Source of the DNA: Nitrosomonas sp.
GTDB taxonomy: Bacteria > Pseudomonadota > Gammaproteobacteria > Burkholderiales > Nitrosomonadaceae
Length of the DNA: 64,000 bases
NCBI GenBank assembly: GCA_024281995.1
Contig: JAMWZW010000007.1
Coordinates: 1 to 64,000, forward strand
Reading direction: 5' to 3'
Positions 54,622 to 63,716 of this stretch are shown piece by piece (the first letter of the stretch is position 1; every line of letters starts with the position of its first letter). Under the pieces are notes generated by a model. It was given only the letters and a program-made list of their open reading frames with translations, ran no database searches and was not told the origin of the DNA. The position numbers and the translations under genes were made by a program.

Positions 54622-55296
54622 ATGAAAAAAGCAGTAGTTTTATTATCAGGTGGATTGGATTCTGCAACAGTGCTTGCTATTGCACGCACTCTGAATTTTG
54701 AATGTCACGCGTTAAGTGTCGACTATGGTCAGCGGCATCGATCGGAGTTAACGGCGGCAAGCAATATTGCGCAGTCATTGGATGCAAAGGTACATCAAAT
54801 CATCCCCCTCGATTTGACCGTATTCGGAGGATCCGCACTGACTGATCCATCTATTGCTGTACCCACGCAAATAGCTAATAGCGATATTCCTATCACCTAT
54901 GTGCCTGCCAGAAATACTATCATGTTGTCATTGGCGCTGGCTTGGGCGGAAGTGTTGGATTGTCAGGATATTTTTATAGGAGTAAATGCAGTAGATTACT
55001 CCGGTTATCCCGATTGTCGCGCAGAATTTATTCAAGCATTCGAAACGATGGCAAATCTGGCGACCAAAGCTGCTGCTGTGGAAGGGAAACAAATCGCCAT
55101 TCATGCACCACTACTGAATCTATCCAAAAAAGAGATTATTCGAACGGGGCTTGACCTGGGTGTCGATTACAGTATCACAGTTTCGTGCTACCAAGCTGAT
55201 GCGCATGGGCATGCATGCGGCAAGTGCGACTCTTGTCGCATTCGGCGTGCCGGATTTGCTGCTATGGAAATAGCGGATCCAACGCGCTATCAATGA
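54622..55296 (+). CDS. queC: 7-cyano-7-deazaguanine synthase QueC
   Basis: A 224-residue ATP-dependent enzyme converting 7-carboxy-7-deazaguanine to preQ0. PP-loop [16 protein letters not shown] at the N-terminus, [28 protein letters not shown], and the zinc cysteines in [16 protein letters not shown] and SCRIRRAGF. Full length. It ends the run that began at ybgC. Confidence 0.96.
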   Translation: MKKAVVLLSGGLDSATVLAIARTLNFECHALSVDYGQRHRSELTAASNIAQSLDAKVHQIIPLDLTVFGGSALTDPSIAVPTQIANSDIPITYVPARNTIMLSLALAWAEVLDCQDIFIGVNAVDYSGYPDCRAEFIQAFETMANLATKAAAVEGKQIAIHAPLLNLSKKEIIRTGLDLGVDYSITVSCYQADAHGHACGKCDSCRIRRAGFAAMEIADPTRYQ

Positions 55297-55647
55297 TAGT
55301 TTATTGATTGTAGAAACAATGAGTAATGTCTTGCTAGAGATTTTCTCAGGAAAAATTATGTGAATATCCAGAAGTTTTCCTTCACAAATTATCTACAAAT
55401 CTAAGTAAGTACTTAGGTATTTCTCCACAAATTATTGACATTTGATTCAGACTAATCCTACTTACATGAAGGATTAACAGTCTTAATATCAAATCGTAAC
55501 TAAAAGTGCAGTTCAAAAAATCTGAACAAACAAAAACAACAAAGAGATTGTTAATAAGCATTAGCTATCCAGCAGATTAATAGACTCACCGCTAAGAAAA
55601 GTCGCATAGGCTTATTTTGAATAATCAAAAATTGTAGAGGTGAAAAA
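55297..55647. other. Intergenic region upstream of the RTX peroxidase
   Basis: About 350 bp without a gene. The sequence CACAAATTAT occurs twice (near 55383 and 55424), with the palindrome TAAGTACTTA between the copies; this could be an operator. A ribosome site (AGAGGTG) precedes the next gene. Confidence 0.45.
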
Positions 55648-58600
55648 ATGGCTAATTTAAGTAGAACCGATCTTGACTTCCTGATTCAACAAGCAATCAT
55701 TTCTGAAAGAGATTCTGAATTTCAGCTCGCGGATGATTTTAACAACTTGCCAGGGATTGTCGGCAGTCCATTGTTACACGATGGATTCCGTAACGTCGAT
55801 GGTTCGTATAACAATTTGCGGCCGGGAAGAACTTTTTTCGGAGCGGCCGACGAAGTTTTTCCCCGTCTTCTGCCGCCAGATTTTCGAGAGGCGGAGCAGG
55901 TTGCGTTCGATGTGGATGGACCCGGCGGTCAGGAAGTGGGTGATAATACTTCGTACGAGCAAACCAGTGGCGCGGTGTTCGATTCACAACCGCGCACGGT
56001 CAGTAACTTGATTGTAGATCAAACTGTCAACAACCCGGCAGCAATTGCTGCAGCGGACAAAGCGGGAGCGAATACCAATCCTGCCAATGGCAAACTGTTT
56101 ATTCCCAATATTACACCCGATGCAGGACTGTCAGCTCCCTATAACTCCTGGTTTACGTTATTTGGTCAGTTTTTTGATCATGGCCTGGATCTTGTCAACA
56201 AAGGTGGTAATGGAATCGTATTTGTGCCGTTGAAGCCGGATGATCCGCTCATTCCTGGTCCAGATGGCATTCTCGGTAACGCTGATGATTTGCCGCCTAG
56301 CTTACGGTTTATGCCGTTGACACGGGCAACCAATTTGCCCGGGGCTGATAATACCTTGGGCACTGTTGACGATGTACGTCAACATATCAATCAGACGACA
56401 CCATTTGTTGATCAGAATCAGACTTATACCTCGCATCCTTCGCATCAGGTCTTTTTGCGTGAATATGCATTTAATTCGTCGGCTGACCCCGTTTCAACCG
56501 GTCGCATGCTGGACGGCAGCGGCGGACTCGGCGGACTTGCCACATGGACAGACGTTAAAGTACAAGCACGGAATTTGCTCGGTATAAATCTAACCGATGT
56601 CGATGTGACCAACTTGCCATTGCTGCGGACGGATAGCTATGGCAAATTCATTCCGGCTGCAAATGGTTTTGCCCAGATCATAGTTGGGACTGGCCCAGAT
56701 AACATCGCAAACACAAGCGATGATAATGTCGTGGTGGGAAATCCTGCGGGCGGGGGTGTCGCTGTTCCAGCCAATGCCATTCGTACCGGCCATGCTTTTT
56801 TAGACGATATTGCGCATACTGCAGCACCACGTGATCTTAATGGCGCCATGAAGCTAGCCGATAGTGACAATGCGGTTGGGCTTTCAGAAGCTGGCCGATA
56901 TGACGACGAATTGCTGGATAGGCATTTCATTACCGGTGACGGCCGTGGTAACGAAAATATCGGTTTGACCACAGTCCATACCGTTTTTCATGCAGAGCAC
57001 AACCGTACCATTGATTTTATTAAAAACCTGATTACCAATAGCGGTGATCCGGCATTTATCGCGCAGTGGCATACTCCGAATGGAACGCCGGATGGGCAAT
57101 GGGATGGTGAACGCTTATTCCAGGCTGCGCGTTTTGCCACCGAGATGCAGTATCAGCACCTGGTGTTCGAAGAGTTTGCGCGCAAGGTACAGCCGAATGT
57201 AGATGTTTTTATTGGCTACAACAGTACGATCAATCCGGCCATTATGGCTGAGTTTGCTCATGTGGTTTATCGCTTTGGCCATTCCATGTTGACTGAGACG
57301 GTCGAAAGAATTAATCCCGATGGCCAAGTCAATGATATTGCTTTGATCGATGCATTTTTAAATCCGATTTCGTTTAGAGGCACCGGGGTAGATGCCTACA
57401 ACAACAATATCGAAGCTGCCGGTGCAGTCGTCAAAGGCATGACCCGGCAAGTCGGCAATGAAATCGACGAATTTGTCACGGACGCTTTGCGCAACAATCT
57501 GCTTGGTTTGCCACTGGATTTACCGACTATAAACATGACGCGTGCCCGTGAAACCGGTATTCCGCCGTTGAATGAAGCGCGTCGTATGTTCTATGAAGAT
57601 ACGGGGCAAAATCCTACGCTGCAACCTTATGAAAGCTGGGCTGATTTTGGATTTAATCTCAAGAATCCCGAATCATTGGCCAATTTTATTGCTGCTTATG
57701 GCACGCACCCTACGATTGCCAGTGCGACAACATTCGTGGATAAGCGGGCAGCAGCCCAGACGCTTCTGGATCAGGCGGATAACAACAACAACAGTAACTT
57801 CGCGGTGGATTTCATCAATAGCGTAAACACCTATGCTACACCGCCATCGGGTATAACGACTACCGGTCTCGATAATGTCGATTTCTGGATTGGTGGCTTG
57901 GCTGAAAAGCAGGCGCCGTTTGGCGGGTTATTGGGTTCTACATTCAATTTCGTGTTCGAAACACAGCTAGAAAATCTTCAAGATGGTGATCGTTTTTACT
58001 ATCTGGCGCGTACTGCTGGGCTGGATTTCCTCACGCAACTGGAGGAAAACTCATTTGCCGAGTTGGTGATGGCAAATTTACCGGATGTAAAGCATCTGCC
58101 GTTTGATATTTTCTCAACTCCGACTTACACCTTTGAAGTAGGTAATTTGGGAACCAGCGGTCCAATCGAGGATGATCCTTTTACCCTAGATGTGAATGAA
58201 GCGACGCTAAGAAATCATTTGAATCAGCTTGCTCTGGTGCGTGATACCACACTGGGCCCCAATACCATTCGCTATACCGGTGATCAGCACGTGGTAATGG
58301 GCGGCACTCCTAATACCGACAGGATACGTGCCAGCGAAGGCGATGATACCCTGTGGGGCGATGGCGGTAATGATCGTCTCGAAGGTGGTGCCGGCAACGA
58401 TTCGATCAACGGTGGCGACGGTCATGATCGTATTACCGATTCCTTTGGCGATGACAATATCAAAGGTGGAGCAGGGCATGATGTCATTAACGGCGGACCC
58501 GGTATCAATCTGATTTTAGGCGGAGACGGTAGTGACTTCATTGTAACCGGTCAAGATATTTCCGAAGTTTTTGCTGGACCCGGCAATGACTTTATCTTTG

Positions 58601-60837
58601 GTAACACCCCTAATGAAGTGATGATGGGTAATGAAGGGGATGATTGGATTCAAACCGGAACAGCCGATGGTGCACCTGGCGATAACTTTGATCCGTTTAA
58701 TCGCGATCCCATCCGAGGTAATGACGTTTTCGTCGGTGGCGGAGGTTTGGATGAATTTCTGGGTGAGGGCGGCGATGACCTGATGAATGGTATGGCCGGT
58801 GCAGACAAAAATGACGGTAACAGCGGATTCGATTGGGTCTTTACCAAAGGAAGCAGTTTTGAGGCTGACATTGATTTAACCCGGCCTATCATTCCCGGTG
58901 TTCCAGTCGACGTGCTGGATCGATACGATTTTGTCGAAGCTGCATCCGGATGGGATCTTGACGACATCATACGCGGTGATAATGAAACTATAACCGAATT
59001 AACCTTGGTTGATCCAAATACCGGGCAAAATAATGCATTGGATGACGTCAATAACCCAGCTTCAGGTGGCCATAGTGCTGCTGAACGCATTGCATTGATT
59101 GAAGGACTAAGTACGTTATTAGGTGGTGCAACAGTATTCAATTCCGGTAATATTTTGCTGGGTGGTGCCGGCAGTGATTTATTCGAAGGGCGTGGCGGCG
59201 ATGATTTGCTCGATGGCGATGCGTGGCTTAATGTGCGCATCAGTGTTCGCGATCTGAATGATCCTAATCTTGAAATCGCAGCCTTCGAGAATATAACCAG
59301 TGCTTTGAGGACTGCGATGCAAAATGGGACATACCGGCCAGATCAGCTTAAAATTGTACGCAAGATTGAAACGGCTCCCGCCGGTACGGATGTTGACAGG
59401 GCTGTATTCCGGGATGTCTTTGCCAATTATGACGTAACGTTCAATCCGGATGGTTCAGTTACCGTTACCCACACGAATCCTACCATCGCTAATATTAATG
59501 ATGGCAGCGATACCCTTCGGAATTTCGAAGAATTGCAGTTTACCGATAGAGTGGTGGTTCTGAATGGCGGTGGTGGGAATGTCGGCACACCGGGTGATGA
59601 TAATCTGGTAGGCACGCCCGGCAATGATACGCTTGATGGGTTGGGTGGTAACGATACGCTCAATGGACAGGGCGGTGTGGATGTGCTGATTGGCGGTCCG
59701 GGTAACGATACCTTCATAGTCGATACTACTACCGATACCATTACTGAGCTTGCCGGTGGCGGTACTGACACGGTGCAAAGCTCGGTGACCTTTACGTTGG
59801 GTACGCAACTTGAGAATCTGCTGCTGACCGGAACTGCTGCAATTAACGGTACCGGCAATGGTGCAGCCAATGAACTTACCGGTAATGGCAATAACAACAC
59901 GCTAAATGGCCTTGGTGGTAACGATAGGCTGAATGGCCAAGGGGGCGTGGATACACTGATCGGTGGTACGGGTAACGATATCTTCATAGTCGATACCACA
60001 ACCGATATCATTACTGAGCTTGCGGGTGGCGGTACCGATACTGTGGAAAGCTCGGTGACTTTTACGCTCGGTACCCAGATTGAGAACCTTACACTAACCG
60101 GAACTGCTGCAATTAACGGTACCGGCAATGCCGTAGCCAACATTCTGACGGGTAATGCCGGCAACAATACTCTCAGCGGATTGGGCGGCAATGATTCGCT
60201 GAATGGCCAGGGGGGCGTGGATGTGTTGGTTGGCGGCGGCGGTAATGATATCTATGTAGTGGATACCACCACGGATACCATTACTGAACTTGCTGCTGGT
60301 GGCGCAGATACTGTGCAAAGCTCTGTGACGTATACGTTAGGTACTCAACTGGAAAATATTACCCTAACAGGCGTTGGTGTGGTTAACGCAACGGGCAATG
60401 GCGTTGCAAACATTATTACAGGCAATGCCAGTAATAACGCGCTCAGCGGTTTGGGCGGCAACGATACGATAAATGGCGGTAATGGTAACGATACTTTGAC
60501 CGGTGCGGCAGGTGCCGACACATTAACGGGTGGTCTTAACGCAGATACTTTCGTTTATCTCGCCACGCTGGCCCATTCCAACGGCGCTACACGCGATATT
60601 CTTACCGATTTCACTAGTGGAAGCGACCGAGTCAATCTCAGTGCCATTGATGCTAACACGGGTGTTGGCGGTAATCAGGCCTTTATCTTCAGAGGTGGAC
60701 TTGCTTTTAACGGTCCAGGGCAAGTGCGTTATGCCGGAGGTATCTTGGAAGCCAATGTAAATGGAGATTTGGCAGCAGACTTTCAGATCCAGTTGTCGGG
60801 CGCTCCTGCGCTTGTTGCGGGGGATTTGATTCTTTGA
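55648..60837 (+). CDS. Secreted haem peroxidase with RTX calcium-binding repeats
   Basis: A 1729-residue protein. Residues ~90-640 form an animal-type haem peroxidase (peroxinectin/myeloperoxidase-like) domain: WFTLFGQFFDHGLDL with the distal His (~174), FHAEHNRTIDFIK (~448) and the proximal His in VYRFGHSMLTETVERI (~544). RTX nonapeptides begin at ~886 (GDGGNDRLEGGAGNDSINGG) and return at ~1325-1625 as three 90-residue units. The C-terminus has ADFQIQLSGAPALVAGDLIL, as in type I-secreted RTX proteins. No N-terminal signal peptide. Such proteins are exported by an ABC/MFP/OMF system; none is in the window. Likely role: extracellular peroxidase or adhesin stabilised by calcium. AGAGGTG precedes the ATG. 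Confidence 0.92.
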   Translation: MANLSRTDLDFLIQQAIISERDSEFQLADDFNNLPGIVGSPLLHDGFRNVDGSYNNLRPGRTFFGAADEVFPRLLPPDFREAEQVAFDVDGPGGQEVGDNTSYEQTSGAVFDSQPRTVSNLIVDQTVNNPAAIAAADKAGANTNPANGKLFIPNITPDAGLSAPYNSWFTLFGQFFDHGLDLVNKGGNGIVFVPLKPDDPLIPGPDGILGNADDLPPSLRFMPLTRATNLPGADNTLGTVDDVRQHINQTTPFVDQNQTYTSHPSHQVFLREYAFNSSADPVSTGRMLDGSGGLGGLATWTDVKVQARNLLGINLTDVDVTNLPLLRTDSYGKFIPAANGFAQIIVGTGPDNIANTSDDNVVVGNPAGGGVAVPANAIRTGHAFLDDIAHTAAPRDLNGAMKLADSDNAVGLSEAGRYDDELLDRHFITGDGRGNENIGLTTVHTVFHAEHNRTIDFIKNLITNSGDPAFIAQWHTPNGTPDGQWDGERLFQAARFATEMQYQHLVFEEFARKVQPNVDVFIGYNSTINPAIMAEFAHVVYRFGHSMLTETVERINPDGQVNDIALIDAFLNPISFRGTGVDAYNNNIEAAGAVVKGMTRQVGNEIDEFVTDALRNNLLGLPLDLPTINMTRARETGIPPLNEARRMFYEDTGQNPTLQPYESWADFGFNLKNPESLANFIAAYGTHPTIASATTFVDKRAAAQTLLDQADNNNNSNFAVDFINSVNTYATPPSGITTTGLDNVDFWIGGLAEKQAPFGGLLGSTFNFVFETQLENLQDGDRFYYLARTAGLDFLTQLEENSFAELVMANLPDVKHLPFDIFSTPTYTFEVGNLGTSGPIEDDPFTLDVNEATLRNHLNQLALVRDTTLGPNTIRYTGDQHVVMGGTPNTDRIRASEGDDTLWGDGGNDRLEGGAGNDSINGGDGHDRITDSFGDDNIKGGAGHDVINGGPGINLILGGDGSDFIVTGQDISEVFAGPGNDFIFGNTPNEVMMGNEGDDWIQTGTADGAPGDNFDPFNRDPIRGNDVFVGGGGLDEFLGEGGDDLMNGMAGADKNDGNSGFDWVFTKGSSFEADIDLTRPIIPGVPVDVLDRYDFVEAASGWDLDDIIRGDNETITELTLVDPNTGQNNALDDVNNPASGGHSAAERIALIEGLSTLLGGATVFNSGNILLGGAGSDLFEGRGGDDLLDGDAWLNVRISVRDLNDPNLEIAAFENITSALRTAMQNGTYRPDQLKIVRKIETAPAGTDVDRAVFRDVFANYDVTFNPDGSVTVTHTNPTIANINDGSDTLRNFEELQFTDRVVVLNGGGGNVGTPGDDNLVGTPGNDTLDGLGGNDTLNGQGGVDVLIGGPGNDTFIVDTTTDTITELAGGGTDTVQSSVTFTLGTQLENLLLTGTAAINGTGNGAANELTGNGNNNTLNGLGGNDRLNGQGGVDTLIGGTGNDIFIVDTTTDIITELAGGGTDTVESSVTFTLGTQIENLTLTGTAAINGTGNAVANILTGNAGNNTLSGLGGNDSLNGQGGVDVLVGGGGNDIYVVDTTTDTITELAAGGADTVQSSVTYTLGTQLENITLTGVGVVNATGNGVANIITGNASNNALSGLGGNDTINGGNGNDTLTGAAGADTLTGGLNADTFVYLATLAHSNGATRDILTDFTSGSDRVNLSAIDANTGVGGNQAFIFRGGLAFNGPGQVRYAGGILEANVNGDLAADFQIQLSGAPALVAGDLIL
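59629..60438 (+). repeat. Three tandem 270-bp repeats in the RTX gene
   Basis: Homologous positions recur at 59629, 59899, 60169 and 60439, so the period is exactly 270 bp (90 codons) with three full copies and the beginning of a fourth. Each unit has two or three RTX nonapeptides (LGGNDTLNGQGGVD), a VDTTTDTITELAGGGTDTV segment, SSVTFTLGTQLENLTLTG, and NGTGN. Synonymous differences between copies show that they are not brand new. Confidence 0.92.
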
Positions 60838-60848
60838 TCGTGATAAAA

Positions 60849-60875
60849 TCGCCCCCTTTTGATAGAGGGGGGCGA
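60849..60875 (+). promoter_or_regulatory. Hairpin covering the ribosome site of the next gene
   Basis: TCGCCCCC (60849-60856) can pair with GGGGGCGA (60868-60875), which contains the G-rich ribosome-binding sequence and ends one base before the ATG at 60876. It lies 11 bp after the RTX stop codon. The stem could hold back translation or act as an attenuating terminator; there is no long T-run directly after it. Confidence 0.6.
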
Positions 60876-62630
60876 ATGAATTTCAAAGTTTTTTTAAAGC
60901 AAATTTTTTGCTGTGTTTATTTCTCTCTGCCCAAATCTGGGCAGAGATTCAAGTGGTTGCCAAAACCGGGCAAACCGCGGCAGGTTTTCCATCGCATTTT
61001 TCTTATTTTAACCTTAGCGAGCCTTTTATAGGGCCATCCGGCCATATAGCATTTGAAGGATCAGCTTTTGACGGGAAAAATTATACCAAGGCAGTATGGG
61101 CAGGATTGCCTGGTCAGTTAGAAGCGATCATCAAAGAAAATGATACGATTGCGGGTTTTCCTGAGAATATATTTTTCAGTGATATCGCTCCACCGAGTTC
61201 TTTTTTGATAAACCGTTCAGGTGCTGTCGCTTTTTTGGCAGAATTAAAGGGGGCTAGTACAGGAACGACTACTTTAGTTCACTTCAATGGCGTGACTCAA
61301 GGCATTTTGAAAACGGGCGATCAGGCACCAGGATTCCCGCCAGGAACAGTCGCTGGTGGCGTTACGCCAATTGCTATCTCGGATGCGGGATTAGTATTAA
61401 CAGGCATGACTACGGGTGGAGCAGCGTTTTGGTTTTGGGATTTTGAGAAAATTGAACGTATTTCCGCAACGGTTGGTGAGTGTAGTTATTCTTCTATTGC
61501 CGCTTATATTAATGATACTGGTAGCATAGTTTTTAACGCTGTTCTTGCAGGCGGAGATGAAGATAGTTGTTCCTCAGGTGGCGTTTTTAAATGGAATAAT
61601 GGAAACATCGAGTTGGTCATAAAAGATGGCGATCCCGTACCAGGAATGCCAGAAGCGCTATTCGGAGTGAGTTTAGCAGATTCATCTCCTAAAATTAATG
61701 ACCAGGATGAAATCATTTTTAATGCAAAATTGATTCAGATTGCCTCCAATTCCGCCAATAATAGTGTCTGGATTAAAAGCGGTGTAAGCGAACCGAGATT
61801 GCTCATTTTGAATGGGGAAGGACTACAAGAAAAACCAGACCACTTAATTTTTTCTCCGGTATTTTTTGATTTTAATTTTGCTAATTCCGGTTATTCGCTA
61901 TTTCCCGTTACTGCAAATGGTTTGGATACTCTTTTGGTCGGGAAGCCGAGACAATCACAACCGTACGCTAATCCAAGAGAAACGGGTGTATCGCAACTCG
62001 CTACGATTGCATCAAAGAATGATCAACCGCCCGGTTTCGAGTTAAGCTGGTTTTATGCTGGTTTTTCGAGCCAAGCAATCAATAACGTCGAGCAGTATGT
62101 TTTTGCAGGTTTTGTCAGTAATGCATTGGAAAACAGGTCAACTTCCGCCATTTGGCGAGGTAACGATGGGAGTCGCCCCAGACTGGTTGCGCAAAATGAA
62201 ATGAAGCTATCGGCAAATAATGTCGAACACACCCTGAAGAAAATGTATTTTCCTGTATCCGCTGCTACTACTTTCTCCACAGCAGGCGGGAAGCCGTCAT
62301 GGTTTAGTGATAATGGTGAGATTGTATTTCTTGGCCTCCTCGATAACAGTTCAAATTCAGCCATTTTGTTGATTACCGATGATAGTAAGGAACAGAAAAT
62401 CTTCAGCTTGGCCGAACAGCAGTTTCCGCAATTTTTTTCCGGCGAATAGGGATAACCAGCTCCTGGAAGGATTTACGTATCGTTACTATCCGACAACGAA
62501 TACTTATATTGGTATCAAAAATGGAGAAGTTTTCGTGTTAGGTGATGTATTTGGTTTAGGTCCACAGCGTATCGATACAATCGAAAACACATTGCGATTT
62601 TTGGAAGAGCGCGTGACAACGGGTTCGTAA
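60876..62630 (+). pseudogene. Secreted choice-of-anchor/DUF7453-like protein gene with two frameshifts
   Basis: The natural start is ATG 60876 with a GAGGGGGG ribosome site. It opens MNFKVFLKQIF, then the frame must shift at the T6 run 60904-60909 to continue LLCLFLSAQIWAEIQVVA; one extra T restores a perfect signal peptide. The long frame (60908-62449) has tandem segments with FPENIFFSDIAPPSSF and ISDAGLVLTGM, NDTGSIVFNA, NDQDEIIFNAK, NDTG/NDNGEIVFLG, typical of the DUF7453 repeats. It stops after EQQFPQFFSGE at 62449; removing one T from the T7 run 62432-62438 continues PANRDNQLLEGFTYRYYPTT to 62630. Both shifts are in T runs, so sequencing error, slippage control or decay are all possible. 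Confidence 0.8.
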
Positions 62631-62640
62631 GGTGTTAATG

Positions 62641-62672
62641 ACGCATCCTTGCTAACTAATGCAAGGATGCGT
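62641..62672 (+). terminator. Stem-loop terminator after the DUF7453-like gene
   Basis: ACGCATCCTTGC (62641-62652) pairs perfectly with GCAAGGATGCGT (62661-62672) over an eight-base loop, then TTATG. It lies 11 bp after 62630, the end of the frameshift-corrected gene, which supports that end as the original one. It can serve the convergent minus-strand gene as well. Confidence 0.8.
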
Positions 62673-62737
62673 TTATGATAAGCTTCTAAATGGCTTTATT
62701 AGAAATGAATTGCTTAAAATCAAAGTTATTGATTAGA

Positions 62738-63568
62738 TCAATTAACTTTGAGGGTGCCACCTTTACCCATACCACCTTCCACATCTTGAGCTTCATAATT
62801 TTTTAGCGCACGCACCATTCCGTTATAGGCATCTATGAAGGCAGCAACTGTGGCTTTTCCCGCTGGCGTTTGTGAGAATCCATGAAGTGAACCGCCGACT
62901 CCACTACCAAATGCATTCATCGCAGCACCAAAATTGCTGGCGGTTGAGCTGCCCTCCGATGCAGAAATCTGAACTGCTGAGCGAATGTCAAATAACGTCA
63001 GTGTCACAACCGATACTTTACTTTCCATGGATCCGGACAATGCTCCGCCAACGGCTGGATGAACAAATCCACCCACTAATCCTCCTAGTGCGGCGCCCAT
63101 TTGCCCAGTCGATGCATTGTTGATGATGATGCTAGGCTCTAAATAATAGTCTGCAGCAACCCGCTGGCCCGATTGTTGTTTCGATCCGGCGCGGTATTCG
63201 CCCGAATTGCGCTGAATATCGGTTACACGAGAAAGTCGGCTATCCGTGCGTAAATTACCGATCGAGGTAATGACAAAACAGTTAGATTGCTGAACGGCTA
63301 AGCGGATTAATGGTTCTATCGTTGTGATATGCGTGTCACTGCCAAATCGGCCATACCAGTCAGCCGCTCTGCCATCATCAACGGCTAGCGTTCCTAGCGT
63401 TTTATCACAACGTTCCAATGATTGGTTTGCGCCAACGCTGGTGCCCCCGCCTGCAGCACCGGAAACTCCCGTACTGTAACTGCCTGGTGTTACCGTTGCA
63501 CATCCGGTCAATGCCGCTAAACCGATGGTTATGGCAAGGCTGCGTTTTAAAACCATATTATCTAACAT
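62738..63568 (-). CDS. CsgG-family lipoprotein
   Basis: A 276-residue outer-membrane lipoprotein. Lipobox ALTGC (cysteine ~22), Gly/Ser stretch, then a CsgG-like domain: LAVDDGRAADWYGRFG, EPLIRLAVQQSNCFVIT, AADYYLEPSIII, a glycine-rich loop (ALGGLVGGFVHPAVGGALS), and SKVSVVTLTLFDIRSAVQI. CsgG forms the curli secretion pore, but many relatives outside curli clusters have unknown roles. No csgA/csgB/csgE/csgF genes are near. AGGGAG precedes the start (the ATG at 63556 is an alternative). The caspase-like gene lies just upstream on the same strand. Confidence 0.78.
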   Translation of the reverse strand: MLDNMVLKRSLAITIGLAALTGCATVTPGSYSTGVSGAAGGGTSVGANQSLERCDKTLGTLAVDDGRAADWYGRFGSDTHITTIEPLIRLAVQQSNCFVITSIGNLRTDSRLSRVTDIQRNSGEYRAGSKQQSGQRVAADYYLEPSIIINNASTGQMGAALGGLVGGFVHPAVGGALSGSMESKVSVVTLTLFDIRSAVQISASEGSSTASNFGAAMNAFGSGVGGSLHGFSQTPAGKATVAAFIDAYNGMVRALKNYEAQDVEGGMGKGGTLKVN

Positions 63569-63716
63569 TTTGCTATTTCTCCCTCTAAAAATAATTGATA
63601 CTTCATCTACTTAAACGGCCTTAATAACATAAAATTAATTTTTTTCCAAGAAGAGCGTTGATTAAAACAGTAAGCTATGAAAGTGTAAATTTTTCAGTTA
63701 ATACATGAAGTAAAGT

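Noticed and set aside
55297..55647. Promoter with TTGACA near 55435
   Set aside because: No acceptable -10 element at the right distance; reported only as intergenic DNA.
59427..60191. 254-codon minus-strand frame with repeated segments
   Set aside because: Antisense to the RTX repeats, which cause the repeats in the shadow frame.
60834..61031. 65-codon frame starting next to the RTX stop
   Set aside because: Its first part (from 60876) is the true start of the frameshifted secreted-protein gene; the remainder is read out of frame.
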